Shown piece after piece: positions 24,301 through 35,127 of a DNA stretch of 64,000 nucleotides (its first letter is position 1; every line of letters starts with the position of its first letter). The stretch is from NCBI GenBank assembly GCA_025504975.1, contig JANUWI010000001.1:1178001-1242000 (forward strand). Direction: 5' to 3'. This DNA is from Plenodomus lindquistii. Lineage: Eukaryota; Ascomycota; Dothideomycetes; Pleosporales; Leptosphaeriaceae. The position numbers and the translations under genes are program-made. The notes under the pieces are model-generated. The model saw only the letters and a list, made by a program, of their open reading frames with translations. It did no database searches and was not told the DNA's origin.

Positions 24301-27122
24301 CTGTGATCCAAGCTTTGTCCAGATTGATCCTAGGGCTTCCGAGAAGGCAACGATATCATCTTGGCCACGACTAAGAAGGCCAAAGTAAGGCGGAACCTCG
24401 GTTAGTACGTCGCCAATGATTTGTGAGGCGGGGCCCTTGAGTGCGGGATGGGGTCCAATCTCAAGCACAATGTTGATGCCGGGTTGGTCGGAAATGGCAT
24501 TTTTGACTGCATCGGCGAACAGCACAGAGTTGGCCATGTTGTCTCTCCAGTACGTATGATTCAGTACGGAGTTCTTGTCCATTGGTTTGGTATCAGCTGT
24601 CACGCTAGAGTACCACGAGCAGATAGGTTTCTCCCGAGAAGTATTGATGTTGACGCCACAACTCCTAAGCGCGTCAACATACAGATCTCCACATGGTATC
24701 ATATGATGCGAGTGATAGGCTGTATCAACCTTCAACAGACGAGCGAATTTCTTGTCCTTGTCCAAAATAGCCTTTGCCTCTTCGATGGCATCCGCATCGC
24801 CCGAGAGCGTTACACTGGAGGATGAGTTGTGGGCAGCAATCGCGAGTCTACCCTGGAAAATTTCCATATTGACAAGTTTGTGTGCTTCTGAGACGGACAT
24901 TCCAGCTGCCAGCATAGCGCCCTTTTGGCCATTCGTGGTGTTTCCGGCCAATTTGGCATAGAATCCACGGTAGTAAGCAACTCGAATTGCCTCGTGAGCG
25001 GTGAGGATACCAGCCGCATATGCAGCCCCGATCTCTCCAGAAGAATGGCCAACGACAGATGCACAGATAATGCCAGCTTCCCGTAGTAGGTCAACCAGTA
25101 TGATCTGGAGAGCAGTACACAATGGCTGCGACAGTGCGGCTTCTGTGATGCGCGATGTACTCGCATCGGCCAGTATTTCTTCTCGAAGACTCCATGCTGG
25201 GCGATGATTGGACGGGAGCGACGACAATGAATCTTCTAGTTGTTGTATAGTATCGCTCACAAACTTGGACGAACGGATAAGACTAGCGCCCATGGCTGGC
25301 CATTGCGCACCTTGGCCAGTGAAGACGCCAAGGACGCGAGGTGCAACGCCTCTATTGCCTGAACGATGACCGATTTGTTTGTCTTTGGCGCTCACAAGCT
25401 TGGCATCGATCCTATCTGCGAGATCTTGTATTGTCGAAGCAGGGAAAGCAACACGCGTTGAAAGTTGGCTCCTTCGTGAATGCAAAGTCCATGCGAGCTC
25501 GGACACATTGTAGGGTTGGTGCGTGAGGGACTCTCTCAGAGTTTGCGAGTATTGTCGTAGGAGGGCAGCAAGTGATGTTTCCGTGTTTGCGGAGAACACG
25601 AAGGGAGAGAAACTGACTGATGTCCTCTCCGCATTGCGCCTAGGCGGAGGGGTGTATGACTCGATAATAGCATGAGCGTTTGCTCCTCCAAATCCTTCAA
25701 AGGTTTATATAAGCATTTTACTTTCGAGCAAGCATGTATGAACGTACCGAAGCTGTTGACGCTGGCTCGTCGTGGAACGCCTTCAGGTAGCGTCGGCCAT
25801 GACGTCAGATGGGTAGGCACTTTCAAATTTTGGTAGAAAGGCTCAATCTTCGGGTTTAGGCGATGAAAGGACAGATTGGGAGGGATGCATCCTTTCTGTA
25901 CACTTGCTGAAGCCTTGAGCAGCCCTGCTAGCCCTGCCGCTCCCTCCAAATGGCCAATGACGGTTTTGATCGATCCGACGAACAGAGGCACGTCACTCGA
26001 GTTCATATGCCGTCCGAAGACGTCGTGAATAGCAGCAGCCTCTTTAGGATCTCCTGCCTGTGTTCCAGTTCCGTGGGCTTCGAAGTACTGGGGTCGGTCG
26101 GCAGCGTTGTTCTCAGGGTCCAGGCCCGCTTTGCGATAGGTCTGACGTATGAGCGCAGCCTGTGCTTCTGCATTGGGTACTGTTAGACCGTTGGAGAAGC
26201 CGTCTTGGTTTGTACCAGTTTCACGTATGATGCATTCGATGTGGTCCCCGTCAGCGATGGCGTCCGATAGCCGCTTCATTATAACAGCCGCGACACCCTC
26301 CCCACGAGCATATCCGTCCGCATTGATATCCCACATCCTTGACCGACCGTTCGGAGAGAGCATGCGTAGATTACTCTCGCCAATATACATGTCGTAGCCT
26401 AGGAGCATTTGCGTTCCGCAGGCTACTGACAAGCGGCACTCACCGCTGCGTAATGCCTGCACGCCTTGGTGCACCGCAATTAAGCTTGACGAGCAAGCTG
26501 TATCGATCGTCATGCTCGGTCCATGCCAATCGAAGAAGTACGAAACCCTATTTGAGATGATGGCCCTGTTAATACCAGTCGCGAAGTATTTAGGGATGGT
26601 GTTGTGATCTCGTGTCAGGGTGTCAAGGTAGTCCAATGCTACGAGCCGTTTGGGTCAGCCAGGTGTCCAGATTGACTGGATCGATACCAAAGAGTTGGAT
26701 GGAAACTTACTCATCGTTCCCACGTAAACAGAGGTGTCCGATCCACGGAGCTTCTCCAAAGTCTTCCCGCCAGCTTCCAGTGCTTCGTAAACAGTCTCTA
26801 GTAGGATACGTTGCTGTGGGTCGATCGACTCGGCCTCGTGCGCGTTTATGTTGAAGAAAGCCGCGTCGAACAATCGAATGTCCTCATCGAGAAAGTACGA
26901 ATGTCGAACATTGGTTGTTCCGTGCCGCTGGCCATCTGGATGATAGAAGCCGGTGGTACTGAATCGATCGGCAGGAATTTCTCGACAAAGATCAGGTGCA
27001 GTCTTGAGTAAATTCCACAACGATGAAGGTGAATTGGCACCACCTGGAAGTCTATGACCACTGCCTACGATGGCTATAGGCTCAGGGCTTGTTGATGTAT
27101 CTCGGTTGGTGGTTGCCATCAT
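15370..27122 (-). CDS. Highly reducing PKS-NRPS hybrid synthetase, core enzyme of the cluster
   Basis: Builds a reduced polyketide, couples it to one amino acid and releases it. Exons 27122-26711, 26638-25748 and 25694-15370 close in frame to 3875 residues. Order with rough positions: KS (DTACSSS, Cys186; EAHGTGT; GHLEGAAG), AT from about 555 (GHSSG, Ser652), DH (LEGHKLQG His near 983; MLDVAFQ Asp near 1166), MT-like region near 1310, KR (LTGQIG near 2010; NYVAANG near 2148), ACP (GIDSL near 2326), C (HHIIMDMAS near 2586), A (YTSGSTGTPKG near 3060; SYGPAE; RTGD), T (GGNSL near 3481) and R (TGATGNLA near 3561; YVSSK near 3705). The MT has lost its glycine-rich SAM motif (FLEMSDG instead), and no NADPH motif of an ER is seen. 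R keeps Tyr and Lys of a working reductase. The A-domain substrate cannot be read with confidence. Confidence 0.97.
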
Positions 27123-27659
27123 GCCTGTCGTCTTGGAATGTCATAGATTGTGGAATTAGGAAGAAGTACAAGTCCAGCTTTTGTGAAGAATACTGTCACT
27201 ACTATTGTTCCCACACTTTCAGTCAAGCTTGGCATTTTCTCATTGCAGCCTTCTCAATCTGCTCAACCCGGCGTAGTCTGCATCTCTTTTCACTCTAGTC
27301 TGCAGTTGATCCCTTTCCTTTCATGTGCTTAGTATGTGGCCGATGATCAGCTCAGTATGCTGAGGTTCGGTATGGCATCACACTTGCATCCCACCGAGTA
27401 TCCACCGAATCAGCTGGTTATGCACAGTCATCATAGTACGACTCCGTTGTTCAGGTGTAACACCGAACGGTGGGCGCCTTAACCTACCGAAGCCGGAGAT
27501 CGCGATTCATCGCCCCCACAGGTGCCCGCAGATCATCAATCCTTAGATAGTTGTTTGAAAGAGATCGTGGAGGAAAACTGTTCTGCCGGTTCGAGTGACT
27601 ACAGCAACACTACACGTTCGCAACTACACCAGTCTTTCAAAATAAAGCGAATGATCCAG
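27123..27659. promoter_or_regulatory. PKS-NRPS upstream region with five ACCGA-type sites
   Basis: Five copies of an ACCGA core fall within 130 bases: TTCGGT at 27366, CACCGAG at 27392, CACCGAAT at 27403, the perfect inverted repeat CACCGAACGGTG at 27461 and TACCGAAG at 27485. CCG/CGG half sites are what Zn2Cys6 dimers bind. The same motif occurs upstream of other cluster genes. The left part also holds a CT-rich stretch likely to be the transcription start region. Binding is inferred, not shown. Confidence 0.55.
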
Positions 27660-29395
27660 CTACGCTTTGCACAGTCTTCCGTCAGCAGCAACTTTCCATC
27701 CTTCACTCCCCACTGCTATTGAGTTCCAGAAGAGACCCTTTGCATCATACTTCTTCTTTACTTGCTTCAACTCTATATAATTACTTCCATAAAAGACATT
27801 CTGCCAGGCAGGCTGTTGGAAGTCAGCCTCATTGATATACGCGCCTGCATCCGGATCGACTGCTTCAATCGCCGGCATGATGTCCTGTGTTATGCGGTCT
27901 TGTTGAGCTTGCATTTTTGCAAACGGTGCATCGAAACTGTACGGTAACGAATATGATGACATGACAACGGCTCGACGCCATTGTGGATGAACGGCTCGTG
28001 TGGAACTCTCGAAGCGCGTCACATTCATTGATTGCCCAATGAACATGCCTCCTTTTGAGAGGACTGAGGCATTGATAACAGGCCCAACAGATCCTAGGGC
28101 TTCTCGCACAAGGAAACGTCCTCCAATTAAGTCACCCCCAGCATTGCCAAAGATGCCTTCAGGCAAGGGTCCGAAGTAGTGAAGATAATGCTCATGAAAC
28201 GAGTCGAAGGTGGTGTAGTTCGGCTGCAGACTAATGTTTTCGCTTGCTAAAGACGAGATGAATGGCGCAAGCGCAGATTCGAGGTTTACTATGGTCTGAT
28301 TGAATCCAGTCAGAGATTGTAGTACGAACGCCGCATTTGTAGCATAGTAGGTGGCCATGTTGCCAGCTTCGAGGATCGCAGGCAAAGCTTTGTGCCACAG
28401 GTTCAGGACGTGAGAAGAGTCCAAACTGGACGCATCTAAGGTGAAGCTGGCCCCACTAGTTTGCGCATCAGGATAAACTTTGAGAGCCACAGCGACGACA
28501 ACGCCGTAGTTGCCGGCCCCCGATCCGCTCAGTGCCCAGAAGAGATCCTTGTTCTGGACAGGACTAGCCGTTACAAGTTTGCCGTTTGCGATCACAATTT
28601 TGAATTCCAGGGTCTGGTCAGCCCCGAGACCAAAGCTTGTCGCCAGAGGCGAGTGTCCTCCGCTCTGCACATAGCCGCCAGCAATGCCAACGGTAGGACA
28701 CTCTCCAGTGATACCTACAAGTCCTGCAGCTTCAATGGCGTCTTGTAACTCAGAACCCTGTACTCCGGCTCCAATAGTGATGGCTTTTCCAGTATACTGA
28801 TCGTCATTCCAATCAACGATCTTGGTGTCCTTGAGAAAATGTGTCCAGATCGCCAGTCCGCCAGCTCCGGTAGAACGTCCCATATAGTCGTGTGCCGTAT
28901 TGCGAATCACCAGTCTTATGTTGTGTTTTTCTGCAAACAAGATTGTCGCGGCGACGTCGTCGGCTCCAGTCACTTTAACAACGTAGTGCACGTAATTTCC
29001 CATGAGACATGGCTTGTCCGTGGACGTGAAAGGGTCGCAACTTGCATTGGCGAATATGGGTGATTGGATGGATGAAGAAGAATTGATGCTATGCAATGCT
29101 TAGTGGTGGGCCCGAATTTGGAGACTTTAACATGGACTTACTGGACTGTCGGCTTCTTCCATACTGATGCCAAAGCCTTGCACTCAGCTTCGTCGTAGTC
29201 AGAGCCATGACAAGGCTGGCCTAGTGGAACAGTCTTAATGAGACTTCCGCCCACAGTCGTGTTCAGTGCTGACCACTGCGTGTCTGACGGCCAGCACGCA
29301 TCGCCTGGGAAACATCTGCAAGTCTCTGGCTTTGGCTTGACCAGGCCATTCACCGATGACGATAGAAGAGGAAACAAAAATGACAGAGCCTTCAT
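27660..29395 (-). CDS. Secreted berberine-bridge-type FAD-linked oxidase, BBE paralogue 1
   Basis: Flavoprotein oxidase of the FAD_binding_4 (PCMH) plus BBE class, using O2 to oxidise alcohols or amines or to close rings. Exons 29395-29142 and 29088-27660 close in frame to 560 residues. A signal peptide (MKALSFLFPLLSSSVNG) is followed by the CRCFPGDACWPS Cys-rich start typical of fungal members. Both covalent flavin anchors are present: His151 in NTAHDYMG and Cys215 in GECPTVG, then GGYVQSGGHS. The C-terminal BBE segment has AYINEAD with the family Tyr, and FYGSNY. It should therefore carry a bicovalent FAD. It lies downstream of the PKS-NRPS on the same strand and divergent from the P450, sharing a motif-bearing upstream region. 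Two further paralogues lie at 37.5 and 48.3 kb. Confidence 0.93.
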
Positions 29396-29899
29396 GATGG
29401 ATGACCAGTCTCTGGATTTCCCAAGATGCGAGGGGTTTACTGTGTACTTTGGAAACCGATTCCCTCATCGCCACACATTGGAACGCTCTGCCAAGACTGC
29501 CACTCAAACCCACCGGAAATGCATCATCTGCAGACAGAAACCAGAGAAAGACAAGACCAAAAGATCTGCCTAATCCGACTGTCCGAACCTCATATTACGG
29601 AGAAATTGCCTAGTGGAGAAGTAGTCACCGAACTAATGTTCGGCGGGGAGAAATACAGTAAAGCACCGATGTACTGTAAGCACAATGCGAAGAGCTACGT
29701 ACATCATGCAGCGATAGCATACTGTCAGCATGAAGACATTTTTGTAGACCGCTGAACAGAGTCGGCGGGAGTTGTGTGGGCCAGGTACTGCGTGCAATGA
29801 AATGAAGCACAGCCACCATTTTATTCGTCGGATTCCACGCTTTGTACCCCAGATCGAGAAAGCACCCAAACGCTTTGGCGCATCTTCGAGTCCACCAGA
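29396..29899. promoter_or_regulatory. Bidirectional upstream region of BBE1 and P450
   Basis: Contains TCACCGAA at 29625-29632 facing TTCGGCG at 29639-29645, an inverted pair of CCG/CGG half sites ten bases apart, matching the motif upstream of the PKS-NRPS. A short overlapping open frame at 29633-30076 (-) is antisense to the P450 start and is not called. Confidence 0.5.
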
Positions 29900-31790
29900 A
29901 TGTTCACCATGATAAATGCAGTGTTTTTGCTCGGCTTCGCGAGCTTCTACTGTGTATTTCGCTTTCGCGGTATACAGGTCCTCGAAGTGAGTTATTCGCC
30001 CGAACCTACTAAGAATAACTTTGTTAAGATATTCCCGCCACCAGACTATCTTGTCCTTGGCATTGCCACGAGTCAACTCTGGAGTTTTACGTGCGGGTAA
30101 ACAAATCTCAGGACCAAAATGGCAGTATCCGAATGGTTCAGTCGTCGAACGCTTCCTGAAAGGACGCGAAGTGTCGGGACAATGGCCAAAAAAGTACGGT
30201 CCAGTGTATCGTGTGTGGTCAGGTCCTCATCCAGAGATGTAAGTCATTGTTTAACCATTCTACCCCTGTAACCTACTGACTCCGGCAAGTGTCATCACCA
30301 CGCCCGAAGACTTGAAGCACTTTAGTTCGGATGCCAACGAGCACCCAAAAGCCCCAAACGTCAATCTAGGCTGGTTTGTAGAGAAGCTATTGGGTCAAGC
30401 CATGGGGCTTTTGTATGGCGCAGACTGGAAGCGATTGCGTAAGATTTTTGATCCGGCTTTCACTCACGCTGCGGCAGTGACACGTATCGACGGGGTGGTG
30501 TCTGCCGCGCGCAAGTACGTCGAGGAGTTACCCCAATTGGCAGTTGGCGGGCTGAGCCAGAGCCAAGGCTCAGACATCATCCCAGTGCATAAAGCTTTTA
30601 CCAAATTTCCCTACTTTCTCACTGCCAAGGCCATTTACGGATCCATGACCCGGGAAGAAGAGGACAAACTATGGCGAGTGACGGAGAAGCGGGTCGCATT
30701 GAACCAGTATTGGGTTGGCGGAGGCATCTACCGTTTCGAGACCACTGCGCGACTCCACGATCGGCCCGCGGTTCAACGACTCGAAGAGTTCATTCGTGAG
30801 TGGCACGACTATAACGTGCGCATGGTCGACGTACGTCGGCGACGCAACGAACGACCACCAATTATCTCCTACTGGGAAGAATTAGAAGCAGGCAACATTT
30901 CTTCTGTCGAGGTGAGAGCTTCTCATATGCCCGGTACAATAAACACTACAGGCGCTGAAATCAAACCCACGCAGCTACTGCAAACCCTCGATGAGCTGCT
31001 CATGCTCAACCTCGACGTCATCACACATGTTACAACATGGTTCATAACCCTCGTGGGTAGTCATGAGCATGTCAAACGTGAACTGCGCGAAGAGATCGCA
31101 GCGAACAAAGACAACCTGCACGACTACATTGCATCAACAAGTACGCACTTGCACCGAAGCTTCATCGAGTCCATGCGCATCCGTCCTTTTGGCAGTGAGT
31201 CTACACCTAGATAGTAACGCATGAAAAAAAAACATCACTCATCACGCCAGTCTTCACAATCGGCGAGTCCTCAGCAACCACGAAGAACTTCCATGGCGTT
31301 TTAGTCAAACCAAACGTAAGTTACTAACCGTCCACGTTCCCTTTCACTGCTTCCACATACCCAGAACTAACATTGCTCCTTCTTTTCGTCACAGACACAG
31401 ATCCTGGTCGACGTTCTCGCGATCAACGTTCGGAATCCTTTCTGGGGCAAAAACAGTGAGGCGTTCGATCCGGCTAGGTTGAAGAACATCAAGCAGTCTG
31501 ATGTAAGATATACGAAGTTCATTACCTTTCGTCATGATTCATGAGCTAATGATAGCGCACAGCTCCGATATAACCTACACTCTTTCGGTATCGGGAGTCG
31601 CAAATGCATGGGGCAATTCGTTGCTGGACATATTGTAAAGTCGCTTGTGGTCCATTTGTTTGATCGGTTCGAGGTACTGCCGGTAGAGGAGATGGGCAAG
31701 GGGAATGCCTCGGCTGGTGCGGATATGGGGAGCTGGACACCAAAATCAGACGCGCTATTGCAGTTGACGAATAGAGAGGGCGTGCTATAG
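29900..31790 (+). CDS. Cytochrome P450 monooxygenase
   Basis: Haem-thiolate oxygenase, ER-anchored by one N-terminal helix (INAVFLLGFASFYCVF). Seven exons close in frame: 29900-29986, 30045-30238, 30290-30911, 30975-31194, 31251-31315, 31395-31502 and 31563-31790, giving 507 residues. The haem loop is FGIGSRKCMG with Cys447; ExxR of helix K is ESMR. The I helix reads NLDVITHVTTWF, lacking the usual AGxDT acid-Thr pair, a variant seen in some fungal P450 families. The 63-nt intron 30912-30974 is a multiple of three without a stop, so retaining it would insert 21 residues without a frameshift. The gene shares its upstream region with BBE1. It likely hydroxylates or epoxidises the cluster product; the exact reaction is unknown. 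Confidence 0.92.
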
Positions 31791-32029
31791 TCAAAACTAA
31801 AATCGGTATATCGAAGATAGGGAATTTGCTTACAGAAATGAAAGGCAGATCTTGGAGGCTTAGTCTACTTTCTAATCTAATTGTCAGGCTCCATGCCTAT
31901 AAGTACTCAAATATTCGTAATCAACGATAACAATTATTGATCAATCTCATCCTTTTGGTGGCGTCGTCAGACGTCGTGCTCTGACACTAATATTTTTTCA
32001 TGCCTACTATATTTTATCCACTCTTCAGG

Positions 32030-33460
32030 TCAACCGACCATATCTAGGCACTTGTGCAGTTGTTTCAGCCGCTGCTCTAGCTCAAGTTTGAGCTTGTCAA
32101 CCGCTTCCCAACACGAGTTTTTGCCTGATGACTCAGAAGAGAGACAGCTCGGCATGAGCAGCTCGGACGCCTCAATCTGTCGGCGCATGAAGGATGAACA
32201 CATGTGCACCATACCGACAAACTGTAATTTGACGCAGTCAGTTGTATTCCACATACAGATCGGAGGGTCTGTCGAATGGCGGAATTCCGTTCGCTCAGAT
32301 GCCCATTGATATGTCTTGAGTGCATCGGAACTGTGTTGTAGTGAAATGACGATCCCTATATATGTGTTGAGGAGCAGTGTCATGCACACAATCACTAGGC
32401 ATCGGACTGTGCAGTATGGATGCTGACTACTTTCCGGTGGTGTTTTCGGGGTCGCGTCTGGTGTCGTGACGATTCGTAGACGTTGGATGATTTGTGTCAT
32501 CTCAAAAGAAGCAGAGAGAATCTGGCTCATCAGCTGAGGCTGGCTGGACGGGTAAGTGTCTTTCTGGCCTGCCTGTACTGCTTGGAGATGAGCTGGTCCG
32601 CGGGCTAGCCAGACGTTGATTGACTCAAAGAGAGCGCCAATGTTGATCTGCAGCTGCTGCAGAGCTGCGCTGTCATTGGAAAAAAAGGCGGGCCCATTGT
32701 TAGCTGTCAAACGGTTGTCTCTTGACGAGCTAAGAAGACTTGACAGGCGAGCGCTGAGCCGAGACAAGTGTAAAATGGTCTCGTCGAGATGGCCTTGCCC
32801 TTGTGGGTTACCTATGCCTTCGTCGTGGCTGTTCTGTATTTCCGCGTCGACTTGGGGAGGTGCTTGGTGCATGGTACGACTGTGATGTTGTTGTGGCGGC
32901 TGTTGCTCGGGACTGTACTCCGTGTTGTCGAATAACGTGGTATTGTTATGTTGTTGGCTCGACTGTCCAGCATGTGAACCTTGGGTAACTGAAGAGGTTT
33001 TTTGGGGAGGCGGAAAAGTGTCGAAAGTCATATCAATGTCTGAGATGATGCCAGCAATGGTAGTGTCGCCCTCTTCACCCTGCATGAACTGAGTCCAGAA
33101 ATCAGGGGATGCGTTGTCCATGATCGCCACGGGCACATTGCCGCCCATGGTTACTGTTGCACCTGTGGTACATGGCATTGTTTGTTGCTCTGCCACTGCG
33201 ACTCGGCCAGCAGAAGGCATCGGAGCCCACTCGATGCTATTGTAGCTTGTCTCGGGCGACCCATTGTTCGGACGGTACGTAGAGGGCCGGCCCTTAGGGA
33301 GACTGGAGCTATAGGTACATTCGGTGCCCTTGCGGAGGCATCTTTCGCATGCATCCGTGTCGCTGTTGTCTGGCCGTTTGCAGCGTAATTTTTGCTTGTG
33401 ACAACGATCACAAGATTGGCGAGTAGGGGGCAGCACGCTCATGCTTGGCCCTGGTCCCAT
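32030..33460 (-). CDS. Zn2Cys6 transcription factor, AflR-type layout
   Basis: Probable pathway regulator. Single exon, 476 residues. The zinc cluster sits at the N-terminus (SCDRCHKQKLRC ... ACERCLRKGTEC: C-x2-C-x6-C-x10-C-x2-C-x6-C) preceded by PPTRQ and followed by the SSLPKGRPS linker, the arrangement seen in aflatoxin-regulator-like proteins of secondary-metabolite clusters. The middle is rich in Gln, Ser and His (low complexity), and the C-terminal half carries AflR-type helices (CTVRCLVIVCMTLLLNTYIGIV; FVGMVHMCSSFMRRQIEASE). It is convergent with the P450. It is one of two regulators inside the cluster and the better candidate for direct control of the biosynthetic genes. Confidence 0.9.
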   Translation of the reverse strand: MGPGPSMSVLPPTRQSCDRCHKQKLRCKRPDNSDTDACERCLRKGTECTYSSSLPKGRPSTYRPNNGSPETSYNSIEWAPMPSAGRVAVAEQQTMPCTTGATVTMGGNVPVAIMDNASPDFWTQFMQGEEGDTTIAGIISDIDMTFDTFPPPQKTSSVTQGSHAGQSSQQHNNTTLFDNTEYSPEQQPPQQHHSRTMHQAPPQVDAEIQNSHDEGIGNPQGQGHLDETILHLSRLSARLSSLLSSSRDNRLTANNGPAFFSNDSAALQQLQINIGALFESINVWLARGPAHLQAVQAGQKDTYPSSQPQLMSQILSASFEMTQIIQRLRIVTTPDATPKTPPESSQHPYCTVRCLVIVCMTLLLNTYIGIVISLQHSSDALKTYQWASERTEFRHSTDPPICMWNTTDCVKLQFVGMVHMCSSFMRRQIEASELLMPSCLSSESSGKNSCWEAVDKLKLELEQRLKQLHKCLDMVG

Positions 33461-33808
33461 GTCTCTGGGAGATGCGATGACAAGGCTGGGATCCCGCCAG
33501 CAACAGGTCCTCTTCCGACTGTGCTTATCGTACTATTGAAACATATGCGGAAGCAATCCTATCAAGTTCTTAAGTTGCAGACGGGAAGTCATTACCGCTT
33601 GCGTTCGCTCGGAGATGACTGCCGGCAACATTGCAACATCAGATCGTCCTGTACGCTACTCAAATTATGCGTGTTTGCTGACATCAGGTCGTTGATGGAG
33701 TGGTGGCCTACTGCTAGATCCGGCTGAAGGCATCTCCACTTAGGGTCAGACACCGCAATCTCATCAGCTGGGGCTTACGCATGTCAGAACACTTGCAGGG
33801 GCAACCGA

Positions 33809-33830
33809 GCGGGCGGGCGGGCGGGCGGGA
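33809..33830 (+). repeat. (GGGC)n G-rich run
   Basis: Five consecutive GGGC/GGGCGGG units upstream of the AflR-type gene. Four or more G3 tracts spaced by one base could form a G-quadruplex on the + strand. Confidence 0.6.
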
Positions 33831-34276
33831 AGACGGGAGGGCCAACGGTCGACGGCGTGTATGATGGTAGTTATGTTCATTAAGCACGTGGGGCGTAACG
33901 ACGTCGAGAAGGGACGACCCGCGACGCGTGGGGAACCTTGAGAGTAACAGACACAATTGCCTTGCAATGCGAGTCTTCCTGTAGATGATCAGCAGGCTCG
34001 CACGGGTCAAAGTAATTGCTCGATAGTGTGTGTAACTGCGAGGACTGCAGTAGATCCCCGGGCGTTCTAATTTGTCCCGGCCGAAGGATGCAGCTGAGGC
34101 GCCCTGCCTCGTACGGGAGCCCTCCCTGTAAGTCGATAGAGCCAATAGAGACTGGGAAGACTTGCCTCGGAGAACAAGTCTTAAGAAGCTAGAAGGTAGC
34201 ACACTAGGTACTTGACAACGTAACTGTAGGTCCGAGATCTGCTAAGTCGCGGCGTTGCGAAGTTATCAGCGTCTGA

Positions 34277-34309
34277 AGAGGGGTGTAAGAGGGGTGTAAG
34301 AGGGGTGTT
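34277..34309 (+). repeat. 11-base tandem repeat, three copies
   Basis: AGAGGGGTGTA is repeated three times head to tail, the last copy ending in T. It lies between the two regulators; role unknown. Confidence 0.8.
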
Positions 34310-35127
34310 TGAGTGGGTCTTCTGGCCTACGGAGAGTCCCTCCCGCAGTGCGGTCACTGCCAAGCTCTGACTCAAGGCCAACTTAATTGCTTGGTACGGG
34401 TGGTTGCAGCAGCATTCCTAATCACGTCATTTCCTTTCCAAAGGTGTGCGCGCCGATTGAGCCAGGATCGTGGCCAATGCACACCTCGCGACTGCTAGAA
34501 ACGCGGAGGAGCACGTAGGTGTAGGGTAAGACGGTGCTTACATGGTCATAGACGAGCGTCTGTCAGCCGACTCAGACGTACGCCTGATGATGTTGCTAAG
34601 GAAGTGTTATGACCAAATATGATTACAGCGTCCGCAACTTCTGGTATCTCAAGAGGTGGTCGTGGAGATGTAACGCCTGTAGAAGTAGTTGCAGATGCGC
34701 AGGAAATGTGATTATAGAGGGGCTTTACGTAGTATTTGCGGAAGCCATCTACTCGGGAAGTCTAGATCTATTACGCGATTAGATGATTACTAAGAATGAC
34801 GTTGGACCAGCATCAAGATACAGCCAACCAGCGATCCCTTCTGCCTACTACTAGAAAGCTGCTATTTGATTGTACAGTATTTGCAACCAAGATTATCCGG
34901 AGACTGTACCACACAGGTCCAAGCTTAATCTGCCAAGCCCTGTCACGTGAGCCGCGTCGTTGTTAACATTCCGCCCTTTGTACTCTTACCACGACTGCAC
35001 CAACCATCACGCAGCAACCCACATTTCGAAGATAAAGACGCTGCCACGGGCACGCTCAGGCTGTTGCAAAATAGCTGCCCTGTTGGAGTAAAAAGCTTTT
35101 ATTTCTGCTTGCAAATCAACGCCCCGG

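Larger units (their letters stand above)
33461..35127. other. Intergenic between two divergent regulator genes, with short repeats
   Basis: 1.67 kb without a supported gene. Holds a (GGGC)n run at about 33809-33830 and an 11-base tandem repeat (see separate entries). The open frame at 33714-34202 (-) reads through the G-rich run and has no domain. Confidence 0.5.

Noticed and set aside
33714..34202. 162-codon open frame on the - strand
   Set aside because: Composition driven by the (GGGC)n run; Arg/Pro-rich without a domain.
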